Shown: positions 45,259-54,843, counted from the stretch's first letter. The stretch is 64,000 nt of DNA from Odoribacter sp. (GCA_013824715.1 PNOH01000008.1:1-64000), one strand, 5' to 3'. Translations and numbers: made by a program. The notes: a model not told the origin generated them from the sequence alone.

Positions 45259-46437
45259 ATGGAAAAGGATTTTAAAAAATTAGCTGAACAATACCGAAAT
45301 GAACTGCTTCAGAAAGTGGTGCCTTTCTGGGAGAAACATTCAAAAGACGAGCAATTTGGTGGCTATTTTACTTGTCTCGACAGGCAGGGGAATGTGTTTG
45401 ATACAGACAAGTTTATTTGGTTGCAGGGTCGCGAGGTCTGGATGTTCGCAACGCTTTACAACAAGGTGGAGCGACGGCCCGAATGGCTGGAGATGGCTTT
45501 GCACGGTGCAGAGTTCCTTCAAAAATACGGTCACGATAGTAACCTGAATTGGTATTTTTCACTCACCCGCGACGGAAAACCACTGATTGAACCCTACAAT
45601 ATTTTTTCGGATTGCTTTGCCACGATGGCTTTTGGCCAGTTGTACCAGGCCACCGGAAAGGAAGAATATGGTACAATCGCAAAAAAAACTTTTGATAATA
45701 TCCTGAAGCGAAGCACCAATCCAAAAGGACGGTTCAGTAAAGCTGTTCCGGAAACCCGCCCGCTCAAAGGCTTTTCTTTGCCCATGATTTTGTGCAACCT
45801 GTCGCTGGAAATCGAGCATCTGCTCCCGAAAGAACTGGTTGAGGAAACAATCAACACCTGCATTAATGAGGTTTTGGAGGTTTTCTACGATCACAAAACC
45901 GGGCTGATCATGGAGAATGTAAATCCTGATGGAAGTTTCTCCGATTCGTTTGAAGGTCGTTTGTTGAATCCGGGCCATGCCATCGAGGCGATGTGGTTCA
46001 TTATGGATTTGTCAGTCAGGCTGAAACGTCCGGAACTGGCAGAAAAAGCGGTCGAAATTATGCTCCGAACCCTCAAATATGGGTGGGACGAACAATACAG
46101 CGGCATCTTCTATTTCCTCGACATCAAAGGTTATCCGCCGCAACAGTTGGAATGGGATCAGAAACTTTGGTGGGTGCATGTCGAAACGCTGATTAGTCTC
46201 ATTAAAGGTTACTCGCTGACCGGAAATCCGGAATGTCTGGAATGGTTCGAAAAGGTTCACGATTATACCTGGTCGCATTTTGCCGATCCGGAATTCGACG
46301 AATGGTTCGGTTATCTGAACCGTCGTGGCGAAGTATTGCTACCTTTAAAAGGCGGAAAGTGGAAAGGCTGTTTCCACGTCCCACGCGGATTGTTCCAAAT
46401 CTGGAAAACGCTGGAAAAGCTTGAAGCCGTGAATTGA
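45259..46437 (+). CDS. nanE: AGE-family N-acylglucosamine 2-epimerase
   Basis: This 392-residue alpha/alpha-barrel protein shows the AGE pattern: FDTDKFIWLQGREVWMFATLYN, FFSDCFATMAFGQLY, NPGHAIEAMWFIMDLS, QKLWWVHVETL and KGCFHVPRG. It turns ManNAc into GlcNAc without phosphorylation, the route used by Bacteroides-type NanE. It begins 5 bases after the mutarotase. A GlcNAc kinase is not in the window. Confidence 0.92.
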   Translation: MEKDFKKLAEQYRNELLQKVVPFWEKHSKDEQFGGYFTCLDRQGNVFDTDKFIWLQGREVWMFATLYNKVERRPEWLEMALHGAEFLQKYGHDSNLNWYFSLTRDGKPLIEPYNIFSDCFATMAFGQLYQATGKEEYGTIAKKTFDNILKRSTNPKGRFSKAVPETRPLKGFSLPMILCNLSLEIEHLLPKELVEETINTCINEVLEVFYDHKTGLIMENVNPDGSFSDSFEGRLLNPGHAIEAMWFIMDLSVRLKRPELAEKAVEIMLRTLKYGWDEQYSGIFYFLDIKGYPPQQLEWDQKLWWVHVETLISLIKGYSLTGNPECLEWFEKVHDYTWSHFADPEFDEWFGYLNRRGEVLLPLKGGKWKGCFHVPRGLFQIWKTLEKLEAVN

Positions 46438-46506
46438 AGAAATGTTGAACCCACTTCGGGATTCTGAATTTTCATCAATATTGTTTTCCGCCGGTTATTC
46501 AAATTT

Positions 46507-46623
46507 AAGTCCTTCGGACTTATCTGGTACTAATTTTAATTCCGGGAACCGGAATAATGTGAATAACCGTGGGTGTAAACCCACGGTCAACTAAAATCTC
46601 AGAACCACAACCCTGAAAGGGTT
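46507..46623. repeat. Cluster of four short perfect palindromes (REP-like)
   Basis: Four hairpins lie in a row: AAGTCC-TTC-GGACTT (46507-46521), TTCCGG-GAA-CCGGAA (46540-46554), ACCGTGGGT-GTAA-ACCCACGGT (46566-46587) and AACCCT-GAA-AGGGTT (46609-46623), followed by GAATATT. Related blocks are at 58714-58765 and 63716-63795. The cluster fills most of the 231-base gap before the MFS gene. Confidence 0.75.
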
Positions 46624-46668
46624 GAATATTGTGAATAAGTAACAAAGCTGATACAAAAGAAAGAAATT

Positions 46669-47919
46669 ATGCAAATCCAACAAAAAAAATGGTATCCCTG
46701 GCTGGTTGTCGCCCTTCTATGGATGGTGGCCCTGCTCAACTACATGGACCGGCAAATGCTGTCAACCATGAAAGTGGCCATGATGGGCGACATTCACGAG
46801 TTGGAAACTGCAGAGAATTTTGGGCGGCTGATGGCTATTTTTTTATGGATTTATGCGCTGATGAGTCCGGTTGCCGGACTAATTGCTGACCGGCTTAACC
46901 GCAAATGGTTAATTGTTGGAAGTTTGGCGGTATGGTCAGGAGTGACTATGGCTATGGGATATGTTGATAATTTTAATCATCTGTATATCTTACGTGCAAT
47001 CATGGGCGTGAGCGAAGCTCTGTACATCCCGGCTGGATTGTCACTGATTGCTGATTACCATCAGGGGAAAACACGTTCGCTGGCCATAGGAATTCACATG
47101 ACCGGATTGTATGTCGGGCAGGCTATGGGTGGATTTGGAGCAACCGTTGCGCATGAATATTCGTGGCAAACTACTTTTCATTCCTTTGGCCTGATTGGTC
47201 TTTTATACAGCATTGTACTCATCCTGTTTCTTCGCGAAAAAAGAGTAGTTCAGACGGCAGCTAAAGAGAATCGATCTACAAGCGGCGCATTCACCTCGGT
47301 TTTTAAAAGCCTGGGGATGCTTTTCGGAACCATAAGTTTTTGGGTAATCATGTTTTATTTTGCCGCCCCTAGTTTCCCTGGCTGGGCCATTAAAAACTGG
47401 ATTCCTACGCTATTTTCAATGAACCTGCATATTGATATGGCACAGGCCGGGCCATTTTCAACAATTACAATTGCCGCTTCTTCGTTTATTGGGGTCCTTT
47501 TCGGAGGTATCCTCGCCGACCGTTGGATTCAGCGGAACCTTCGTGGAAGGATCTATACAGGAGCTATTGGATTGTCACTCACTATTCCTGCCTTGCTTTT
47601 TCTGGGATATGGAACTGGCTTATTGGGAGTGGTCGGCGGTGCAGTGTTGTTTGGAGTAGGTTTTGGAATGTTCGATGCCAACAATATGCCTATCCTTTGT
47701 CAGTTCGTTTCGCCACGGCATCGGGCGGCAGGTTATGGCCTGATGAATATGGTAGGAGTATTTGCCGGAGCACAAATTACGGGCATTCTGGGTAAGTCAA
47801 CCGATTCAGGAAGTTTGGGCCCTGACCTGGCTCTACTGGCTATCCCTGTTACCATTGCCATCGTGTTTCAACTTGTCATGCTCAAGCCTAAATTTGCAGA
47901 TAAAACCAATGACAATTAA
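46669..47919 (+). CDS. nanT: MFS transporter, probable sialic acid importer
   Basis: This 416-residue protein has about 12 membrane segments of the anion:cation symporter (ACS) branch of MFS. It shows LNYMDRQMLSTMKVAM, the loop motif GLIADRLNRKWL, then LRAIMGVSEALYIPAG and the second-half GGILADRWIQR. Bacteroides and Tannerella use an MFS NanT for sialic acid next to nanL and nanE, and this gene holds the same place. Specificity is inferred from context. Confidence 0.85.
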   Translation: MQIQQKKWYPWLVVALLWMVALLNYMDRQMLSTMKVAMMGDIHELETAENFGRLMAIFLWIYALMSPVAGLIADRLNRKWLIVGSLAVWSGVTMAMGYVDNFNHLYILRAIMGVSEALYIPAGLSLIADYHQGKTRSLAIGIHMTGLYVGQAMGGFGATVAHEYSWQTTFHSFGLIGLLYSIVLILFLREKRVVQTAAKENRSTSGAFTSVFKSLGMLFGTISFWVIMFYFAAPSFPGWAIKNWIPTLFSMNLHIDMAQAGPFSTITIAASSFIGVLFGGILADRWIQRNLRGRIYTGAIGLSLTIPALLFLGYGTGLLGVVGGAVLFGVGFGMFDANNMPILCQFVSPRHRAAGYGLMNMVGVFAGAQITGILGKSTDSGSLGPDLALLAIPVTIAIVFQLVMLKPKFADKTNDN

Positions 47920-47989
47920 ATTGTTCTTTCGAATATTGAACAGTGATGGATGATTGAAATTCTGAATATCAAGGAAATAATGAATTAGT

Positions 47990-48943
47990 ATGTTTGAACT
48001 TTTTATCGAATTCGTAGTAAAACTATTTCCCATTTACCTCTGTGCTTTGTTTGGATTTATTCTGGGAAAGTTGCTGAAAGTGAGAAAGAATGACGTTGCA
48101 AACATTCTGGTTTTCCTGATCCTTCCACTCATTACATTTCACGGATCTTTTACAACACCGGTTACAGTTCAGGCATTAAGCCTGCCTTTATTTTTCTTTC
48201 TGCTTTGTACCATTATTACCATGTTATTTCTTTGGATAGGTAAGAAAACATGGAAGGATAATACCGGAAACTTGCTCGCATTTGCTTCAAGTTATGGAAA
48301 TTATGGATATTTTGCACTACCTGCAGCTATCGTATTATTTGGTAAGGAGGCGGAAAGCCCGGTTATTATGGCTGGAATTGGATTCATTATTTATAGTTGT
48401 ACCGTTGGATATTTTGTGACTGCTCTCGGAAATTTCACAATTGTAGAAAGCCTGAAGAAAACGCTGGTGCTTCCATCTGTTTATGCCATGATAATTGGCT
48501 TAACTCTGAATGTACTAAATGTGAAATTCGGTTCATTTAAGAATATTGATCTGAACGGGATTTATATCAGCATGGCTCGGGATGTTCGCGGCGTTTATAC
48601 AATCATCGGGATGATGCTTGTTGGCCTGGCAATTGCTGAAATAAAAACGATGAAAATTGACTGGAAATTTGTTGGATTGGCATCATTGGCTCAGTTTGTG
48701 ATTTGGCCAGTTGTGGTAGGTTTATACATTATTCTCGATAAACATTTACTGCATTTTTACCCCGTATTACTGTTGAAAATTATATTTCTTTTGTCACTGA
48801 TTCCGGTAGGAGTGAATTTAATCGCATACTCATCTCACCTTGGCGTACATCCCGAAAAAGCTGCAGTTGCCATACTTATTACCACGGTATTTGCTATGTT
48901 ATTTATCCCGTTCATGATTTCCGTTTTTATAGGATTCATTTAA
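47990..48943 (+). CDS. AEC-family transporter
   Basis: This 317-residue protein has about ten membrane segments and the auxin-efflux-carrier layout: an N-terminal LFPIYLCALFGFILGKLL, then VFLILPLITF, and a central FASSYGNYGYFALPAAIVLFG (the N-G-N-like crossover). A C-terminal IPVGVNLIAYSSHLG follows. Substrates of bacterial members are carboxylates such as malate or unknown. Between nanT and a GDSL esterase it may handle a by-product such as pyruvate or acetate; that is only a guess. Confidence 0.87.
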   Translation: MFELFIEFVVKLFPIYLCALFGFILGKLLKVRKNDVANILVFLILPLITFHGSFTTPVTVQALSLPLFFFLLCTIITMLFLWIGKKTWKDNTGNLLAFASSYGNYGYFALPAAIVLFGKEAESPVIMAGIGFIIYSCTVGYFVTALGNFTIVESLKKTLVLPSVYAMIIGLTLNVLNVKFGSFKNIDLNGIYISMARDVRGVYTIIGMMLVGLAIAEIKTMKIDWKFVGLASLAQFVIWPVVVGLYIILDKHLLHFYPVLLLKIIFLLSLIPVGVNLIAYSSHLGVHPEKAAVAILITTVFAMLFIPFMISVFIGFI

Positions 48944-48969
48944 TAAAAACTTTTAAAATTAGATAATCT

Positions 48970-49632
48970 ATGAAAACCCTGATCTTTTTCTTCCTGATGA
49001 GCGCCGTTTTGATTGTAAATGGACAAAACGCCAAATACAGCACCTATTATTTACAACGCAAATCGCTTTTCGAAGTTTTACCTGATACAAAGCGTGAAAT
49101 TGTCTTTTTGGGCAACAGCATTACCGATGGAGGTGAATGGTCTGAGTTATTCAACAACAAACACGCAAAAAACCGGGGCATCAGCGGCGACACAACAGAT
49201 GGAGTATTGTTCAGATTAAACGAAGTCACCCGTTCCAAACCCGCCAAAGTTTTTTTGCTGATCGGGATAAATGACCTATCCAGAGGAGTTTCCAAAGATT
49301 CTGTTCTCTCAAACATTTGCAGCATTGCACTGAAGGTCAGGAAGGATTCGCCTAAAACGAAGGTTTATATACAAAGTATATTGCCGGTTAATGATTCGTT
49401 TGGCCTTTTTAAAAATCACACCAATAAAACGGACGATGTTCTCTGGGTCAATGCCCAATTGAAAATCTGGTGCGAAAAAGAGCATTTCCAATTTGTTGAC
49501 TTATTCAGTAAGTTTAAATGTGTCGACAGCAACCTGTTGAATCCTGAACTTACCAACGATGGTCTTCATTTAAAAGGAGAAGGATATTTGCTTTGGGTCG
49601 AAATTGTCAAACCATATATTTCATCAAAATAA
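48970..49632 (+). CDS. Secreted SGNH/GDSL esterase
   Basis: This 220-residue protein has a signal peptide (MKTLIFFFLMSAVLIVNGQ). SGNH blocks are IVFLGNSITDGGEW (Ser), GISGDTTDGVLFRL (Gly), FLLIGINDLSRG (Asn) and LTNDGLHLKGEGY (Asp, His). It is a lipase/acylhydrolase or acetylesterase, possibly a second sialate O-acetylesterase given its place 26 bases after the AEC gene. It ends the sialic acid gene set. Confidence 0.88.
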   Translation: MKTLIFFFLMSAVLIVNGQNAKYSTYYLQRKSLFEVLPDTKREIVFLGNSITDGGEWSELFNNKHAKNRGISGDTTDGVLFRLNEVTRSKPAKVFLLIGINDLSRGVSKDSVLSNICSIALKVRKDSPKTKVYIQSILPVNDSFGLFKNHTNKTDDVLWVNAQLKIWCEKEHFQFVDLFSKFKCVDSNLLNPELTNDGLHLKGEGYLLWVEIVKPYISSK

Positions 49633-49757
49633 TAGATTGCATTAAGGCTGCTTACCTGTTTTCGTGAGGTACATTTTAATGAAGGTTTAAAATTACCGGT
49701 TGGTAGTATCAATTTAATAAAGAACTGTTAAATTTGATTCAATTAACTAAACCTTCT

Positions 49758-50669
49758 ATGAATTCGAAAAAAATTCTTGTCGTCGGAAGTTCGAATACCG
49801 ACATGGTTATCAAAACTCACCATTTTCCTGCTCCGGGAGAAACTATTCTGGGCGGACGGTTTTTAATGAATGCCGGAGGAAAGGGGGCCAATCAGGCTGT
49901 TGCGGCTGCACGTCTGGGGGGAAAAGTCACTTTTGTGGGTAAAATTGGTGACGATATTTTTGGTAAACAGGCCGTACAACAACTCAAAGACGAAGGAATT
50001 AATGTTGATTTTGTGTCTGTTGATCCTGATAATCCCAGCGGAGTTGCCCTGATAACAGTTGACCGGAATGGGGAAAATTCCATTGTGGTGGCGTCCGGCT
50101 CAAATGGTACATTAAGTCCGGCTGATTTTGATAAAGCCTTGACTGAGCTGGATGAATCCGATTTTGTGCTGTTGCAACTCGAAATTCCAATCCCGACCGT
50201 TGAATACATAGCCCGCATTGCAGCTCAGAAACAGAAAAAAGTGATCCTGAACCCAGCCCCTGCGGCAAAACTTTCCGACGAATTACTTCAAAATCTTTAT
50301 TTAATTACTCCAAACGAAACAGAAGCCGAACTGCTGACAGGAATCAAAGTGACCGGTCAGGAATCGGCGCTGAAGTCAGCAACAATACTGCACGAAAAAG
50401 GGGTTGAAGTGGTGATAATTACCATGGGCGCTGCCGGTGCATTTCTGCTGTCAAACGGAGAATCTGAAATCATAAGTGCTCCAAGAGTGGAGGCCGTTGA
50501 TACAACCGCTGCCGGCGATACTTTTAACGGCGCACTGGTTGTTGCCTTGTCCGAAGGCAAAACAATTCAGGAATCCATTATCTTTGCTAATAAAGCTGCT
50601 GCCATTTCGGTTACAAGAATTGGGGCACAATCATCAGTGCCTTTCCGCAAAGAAGTATTGGCTCTATGA
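49758..50669 (+). CDS. rbsK: Ribokinase (PfkB family)
   Basis: Ribokinase phosphorylates ribose to ribose-5-phosphate. The 303-residue protein has the PfkB signatures NAGGKGANQAVAAARLGG and VDTTAAGDTFNGALV with the catalytic Asp. It also has VGSSNTDMVIKTHHFPAPGETILGG, typical of ribokinases rather than fructokinases. The ATG at 49758 starts at the family N-terminus; an earlier in-frame TTG (49734) is not needed. It opens a ribose/nucleoside module. Confidence 0.92.
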   Translation: MNSKKILVVGSSNTDMVIKTHHFPAPGETILGGRFLMNAGGKGANQAVAAARLGGKVTFVGKIGDDIFGKQAVQQLKDEGINVDFVSVDPDNPSGVALITVDRNGENSIVVASGSNGTLSPADFDKALTELDESDFVLLQLEIPIPTVEYIARIAAQKQKKVILNPAPAAKLSDELLQNLYLITPNETEAELLTGIKVTGQESALKSATILHEKGVEVVIITMGAAGAFLLSNGESEIISAPRVEAVDTTAAGDTFNGALVVALSEGKTIQESIIFANKAAAISVTRIGAQSSVPFRKEVLAL

Positions 50670-50774
50670 CGTTTAGTGTGGGTAAAATTTCAGACTTACG
50701 ACAAGAATTTATAATGAGAAAGCGTAGCATTCGGAATAACCTTATTTTTATTTCAGTTACTCATAAATACCTAC

Positions 50775-50816
50775 GTTGGACAAAATTTAATTACCCACAG
50801 TATCCGTCATAGAACC
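50775..50816 (+). repeat. 42-base leader repeat, copy 2
   Basis: It matches 23979-24020 at 39 of 42 positions. Here it ends 27 bases before the ATG of the ADP-ribosylglycohydrolase gene, and TACCTACG stands where the other copy has the -7 box TAACTTTG. Confidence 0.8.
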
Positions 50817-50843
50817 GAAATATTAAACTAAAATTACCTGATT

Positions 50844-52472
50844 ATGAAAAAGTATTTATTAATTCTGATTTTACCCGCAATTGTACTTGCACTTACTTCG
50901 TGTTCAACCAAACAGGCGACAGATACCCGTACCATTTCAAATGAAGTCCTGAAAGATAAAATTGCCGGAGGCTGGGCCGGAAAAATGATCGGCGTAACTT
51001 ACGGGGCGCCAACCGAATTCAGGGCTCAGGGAAAAACTTATGAAGATTCGATTAAATGGGTTCCATCTGATGTTAAAGGTTCCATCTGGCAGGATGATAT
51101 TTATGTGCAGCTTACTTTTCTGATGACGATGGATCGTTACGGAATGGATGCACCCGCTAAAAAATATCAGGAATTGTTCGCTAAGGCAGGTTATCATTTG
51201 TGGCACGCCAATGTTCAGGCACGCAAAAACTATTTCGACAGTATTTTCCCTCCGCAATCGGGGCATCCGGATTATAACCTTCATACCGATGATATTGATT
51301 TCCAGATCGAAGCCGACTACATCGGGTTTATGTGCCCCGGAATGCCGCAAACTGCCAATCAGATTGCAGATAAAATCGGGCACATCATGAATTACGGCGA
51401 TGGCGTTTATGGTGGGGTATTCGTTGCAGCTTTGTATGCCGAAGCGTATTTTGAGAACGATATCCCCAAAATAATTAACAAAGCGCTGTTATCAATTCCG
51501 GCAGAAAGTGATTATGCCAAAGCGGTTCAGGATGTAATTCTGTTACACAAGCAATATCCGTCCGACTGGCGTGCTGCCTGGGCCGAGTTGGAAGGCAAAT
51601 GGGGAAAAGTTCAGATTTGTGGAGCGGGAACTACTTTTAATATTGATGCCAAACTAAACGGAGCCTATATCGTGATGGGCTTGCTATACGGCGAAGGTGA
51701 TCCGGTTAAAACGATGGAAGTTTCCACCCGGTGCGGACAGGATTCAGACTGCAATCCTTCGAATGCCATGGCTGTACTTGGCGTAATCAAAGGGTTGAGC
51801 GGATTACCGCAAGAATATCAGGAAGAAGTAAAAGCAATCGGCGATTCGCTGTTTATTAATACCACTTATTCCTTCAATAAGGCGGTGGATAAAACCATGG
51901 AATACGCCCGGAAACTTGCAGTTGAAAATGGAGGCGAAGCCACTGAAACTGAATTAAAAGTTAATATTCAGCAGCCACAACCTTTTGCATTGGAAATTGC
52001 TTTCCCGAAACTGGTTTTCGATTCCAAATCGGGAGTATTTGACAAAGAGGGCTGGGAAATGAAAGGAAATTGGAATAGCTACTCCTACATTAATCCATGG
52101 TCGAAAAAAGAGCATAAAGACCAGGCCCGGTTCAGTGGAACCGCCGGAGATGAAATTAGTTTCACCTTTAATGGCACAGGAGTCTCACTGGTTGGAAATT
52201 GGTTCAAAGATGGCGGTAAGGCCGATATCTTTGTGGATGGTGAGTTTAAACGAACTGTTGATTGTTATTTCAATTTTGCCAATCAGCAGCACGAAAACAT
52301 GAATTTGTTCCATATCATCAATATGCCGGAAGGAAAACATACGATCAAAGCAGTGGTGAAAGGCGAAAAACGGATGGAGTCGACTGGAACAAATGTGTAT
52401 ATTTCTGAAGCAGTTGTATTTAAAACAGCAGATAAAATTAACGAGAATTTTAAGTTTTCGTTTCAGAAATAA
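50844..52472 (+). CDS. ADP-ribosylglycohydrolase-family lipoprotein
   Basis: This 542-residue protein has a lipoprotein signal ending LTSC. The DraG-type domain covers residues about 30-370, with GGWAGKMIGVTYGAPTEF, metal-site SIWQDDIYVQ and TRCGQDSDCNPSNAMAVLG. The C-terminal 150 residues form a beta-rich region (FDSKSGVFDKEGWEMKGNW; FTFNGTGVSLVGNW) that may bind carbohydrate. A similar enzyme gene (RusGH) is in the Bacteroides thetaiotaomicron rus ribose locus. It likely frees ribose or ADP-ribose outside the cytoplasm; the real substrate is not shown. Confidence 0.88.
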   Translation: MKKYLLILILPAIVLALTSCSTKQATDTRTISNEVLKDKIAGGWAGKMIGVTYGAPTEFRAQGKTYEDSIKWVPSDVKGSIWQDDIYVQLTFLMTMDRYGMDAPAKKYQELFAKAGYHLWHANVQARKNYFDSIFPPQSGHPDYNLHTDDIDFQIEADYIGFMCPGMPQTANQIADKIGHIMNYGDGVYGGVFVAALYAEAYFENDIPKIINKALLSIPAESDYAKAVQDVILLHKQYPSDWRAAWAELEGKWGKVQICGAGTTFNIDAKLNGAYIVMGLLYGEGDPVKTMEVSTRCGQDSDCNPSNAMAVLGVIKGLSGLPQEYQEEVKAIGDSLFINTTYSFNKAVDKTMEYARKLAVENGGEATETELKVNIQQPQPFALEIAFPKLVFDSKSGVFDKEGWEMKGNWNSYSYINPWSKKEHKDQARFSGTAGDEISFTFNGTGVSLVGNWFKDGGKADIFVDGEFKRTVDCYFNFANQQHENMNLFHIINMPEGKHTIKAVVKGEKRMESTGTNVYISEAVVFKTADKINENFKFSFQK

Positions 52473-52578
52473 CACGACAGGAAAAGGTCATTAATCATTA
52501 GGAAAGAGGAAAAGGAAATGAGGAAAAAGTTAAGCACAGCTTACCTTTTTGAACATTTAACTATTAAACCATTTAACC

Positions 52579-53583
52579 ATGAAACAATTGAGATTTGGAA
52601 TTCTTGCCTTTAGTTTGTTGTTCGGCATTCAGTTGATTGGTTGCACCCAAAAACCCGCCGAACCTGTCAAAATCATTTTCGACACCGACATGGGGCCCGA
52701 TTTTGATGATGTGGGCGCCATTACCATTCTTCATGCATTGGCTGCAAAAGGCGAGTGCGAAATTCTGGCTACCCTGGCCAGTGATGGCTACCCATACATC
52801 GCTCCAACTCTCGAAGTTTTTAACAGGTATTTTCAGAAGCCAAACATTCCGGTCGGGGTTCCTAATTCCGATGCTCCTTCGTTTTCGTGCCCGAATCACT
52901 GGAACGATTCTTTGGTAATAAAATACTTGCCGAAATTGAAAACCAATAAGGATTATCCATCTGCAACCGAAGTTTACCGGAAAGTGCTTGCTTCGCAGCC
53001 TGATGGGAGTGTGGTTATTGCAACAGTCGGGTTTTTATCCAATCTGGAAACACTCCTGAAATCCGGACCCGATCAATACAGCAAGCTTTCAGGAAAAGAG
53101 CTGGTTGCTAAAAAGGTAAAGAAATGGGTGGCGATGGCTGGAGGTTTTCCTGAAGGGAACGAATTTAATGTAAACCAACATGCCAAGGCTTCGGTGTACG
53201 TTTTCCAAAACTGGACAACTCCGATTCTTTTTAGTGGCTTCGAGATCGGTGTTAAAATCATGACTGGAAATAAAGTGGCAACTGAGGGAACTAACGGAAG
53301 CCCGGTTCAGTGGGCCTATAAGTATTGTTTGTCGAATTACGAAAACAAGCAATCGGTCAACCGCAATTCGTGGGACCACACCGCTGTTTTATGTGCCGTT
53401 CGTAATCCTGAAGATTACTTTTATGTGATTGGAAATGGAACTTTTGTCTGCAATCCTGATGGATCGAACACCTGGAATCCGGATAAGAATTCGAATCATT
53501 CCTTTTTGGTTCATAAATATCCGTACCAGAAAATCGCCGGTATTCTGGACGATTTAATGCTGTTCGAACCAAAAAAGAAATAA
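52579..53583 (+). CDS. Nucleoside hydrolase-like lipoprotein
   Basis: This 334-residue protein has a lipobox LIGC (Cys22). The calcium and substrate motif reads DTDMGPDFDDVGAI (Asp35, Asp37, Asp41, Asp43, Asp44), the variant spacing seen in a Bacteroidota subgroup of the inosine-uridine hydrolase fold. Other family regions are VVIATVGFLSNLETLL, WVAMAGGFPEGNEFN and NSWDHTAVL. It would split nucleosides to base and ribose in the periplasm. A purine-rich repeat precedes it (52487-52535). Confidence 0.9.
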   Translation: MKQLRFGILAFSLLFGIQLIGCTQKPAEPVKIIFDTDMGPDFDDVGAITILHALAAKGECEILATLASDGYPYIAPTLEVFNRYFQKPNIPVGVPNSDAPSFSCPNHWNDSLVIKYLPKLKTNKDYPSATEVYRKVLASQPDGSVVIATVGFLSNLETLLKSGPDQYSKLSGKELVAKKVKKWVAMAGGFPEGNEFNVNQHAKASVYVFQNWTTPILFSGFEIGVKIMTGNKVATEGTNGSPVQWAYKYCLSNYENKQSVNRNSWDHTAVLCAVRNPEDYFYVIGNGTFVCNPDGSNTWNPDKNSNHSFLVHKYPYQKIAGILDDLMLFEPKKK

Positions 53584-53589
53584 CCAATA

Positions 53590-53680
53590 TTCAATACCGA
53601 ATGACCAATATCCAAAGAGACAGAACAATCGACAACTCGACAACCAGACAACCAATAATAACAAATCAATACTAAATCAT
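53590..53680. repeat. Degenerate CCAATA/GACAAC-type repeat
   Basis: Units such as CCAATATTCAATACCGAATG, ACCAATATCC, CGACAACTCGACAACCAGAC and AACCAATAATAACAA fill the gap before the transporter gene. It appears to be low-complexity intergenic sequence with no gene. Confidence 0.45.
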
Positions 53681-53685
53681 TCACC

Positions 53686-54681
53686 ATGTACATCGTAAGT
53701 TCATATTCACTTGCCGTAATCCTTTGTGTAGTTACCATGTTGTGCTGGGGTTCGTGGGCCAATACCCAAAAACTGGCTCAGAAATCGTGGCGTTTCGAAC
53801 TGTTTTACTGGGATTATGTGATCGGTATTCTCCTGATGTCGCTGATATTCTCGTTCACAATCGGTAGTTCGGGTGAACAGGGACGTGGCTTTGTGGAAGA
53901 TATCAGTCAGGCCGGTTTAAGTAATATCGGAAGCGCCCTGCTTGGTGGAATAATTTTTAACGCGGCAAACATTCTGATTGTCGCAGCCATTGCAATTGCA
54001 GGCATGTCGGTTGCTTTTCCGGTAGGCATTGGCATTGCACTCGTGTTGGGAGTGGTTATTAATTATCTGGCTAATCCGCAGGGAAATGCCCTTTGGCTGT
54101 TTGTTGGTGTTGCATTGATAACCGTAGCCATTGTACTTGATGCACTGGCGTATCGGAAAAAAACTTCCCAGTCGCATAAAGTTCCTACCAAAGGAATTGT
54201 TTTATCAGTTGTGGGAGGTGTTTTGATGGCCTTGTTTTACCGGTTTGTGGCCAGTTCGATGGTTACCAATTTTGAAACTCCTGAAACTGGTTTACTAACG
54301 CCCTACACTGCTGTGTTTATCTTTTCTGTGGGAATTCTGATCAGTAATTTTCTATTCAATACGATTCTGATGAGGAAGCCGTTTGAAGGTGTTCCGGTTA
54401 CTTATTCGCAGTATTTTAAAGGAAACCTGAAAGAACACCTGACTGGTATTTTGGGAGGAATGATTTGGTGTGTCGGGATGACCTTCAGTATTATTGCTGC
54501 CGGAAAAGCCGGATTTGCCATTTCGTATGGTTTGGGTCAGGGAGCAACCCTGGTGGCTGCTTCGTGGGGAGTGTTTATCTGGAAAGAATTCAAAGGCGTG
54601 AAAAGTACTGCGGGCTTGTTGACAACCATGTTTTTACTTTTTTTTGCCGGCATTGGAATGATCATTTATGCCGGAATATAA
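53686..54681 (+). CDS. GRP-family sugar transporter (probable ribose permease)
   Basis: This 331-residue protein has about ten membrane segments. The N-terminal SYSLAVILCVVTMLCWGSWANTQKLA is characteristic of the glucose/ribose porter branch of the drug/metabolite superfamily, as is AFPVGIGIALVLGVVINYL. It closes a group with ribokinase, ADP-ribosylglycohydrolase and nucleoside hydrolase, the same enzyme-transporter set as RusT in the rus locus. Ribose transport is inferred; rhamnose and ureide relatives exist. Confidence 0.87.
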   Translation: MYIVSSYSLAVILCVVTMLCWGSWANTQKLAQKSWRFELFYWDYVIGILLMSLIFSFTIGSSGEQGRGFVEDISQAGLSNIGSALLGGIIFNAANILIVAAIAIAGMSVAFPVGIGIALVLGVVINYLANPQGNALWLFVGVALITVAIVLDALAYRKKTSQSHKVPTKGIVLSVVGGVLMALFYRFVASSMVTNFETPETGLLTPYTAVFIFSVGILISNFLFNTILMRKPFEGVPVTYSQYFKGNLKEHLTGILGGMIWCVGMTFSIIAAGKAGFAISYGLGQGATLVAASWGVFIWKEFKGVKSTAGLLTTMFLLFFAGIGMIIYAGI

Positions 54682-54843
54682 GCCTGTATATTTTTCCAAG
54701 ATGATTATTTTTTTTCGAGAAAAAATGATTTGATCAGTCAGAACAATTGTTTGAAAGTTCATTTACTGAGTTTAAACATTGGTTCATTGTGTGTTTAGAT
54801 TCTATATTTATTTTTGATTAAATTTGGTAAAAGATCAAAATCA

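Noticed and set aside
45340-46502. Several antisense frames over the epimerase gene
   Set aside because: None shows a recognisable domain, and the plus-strand gene has all AGE motifs.
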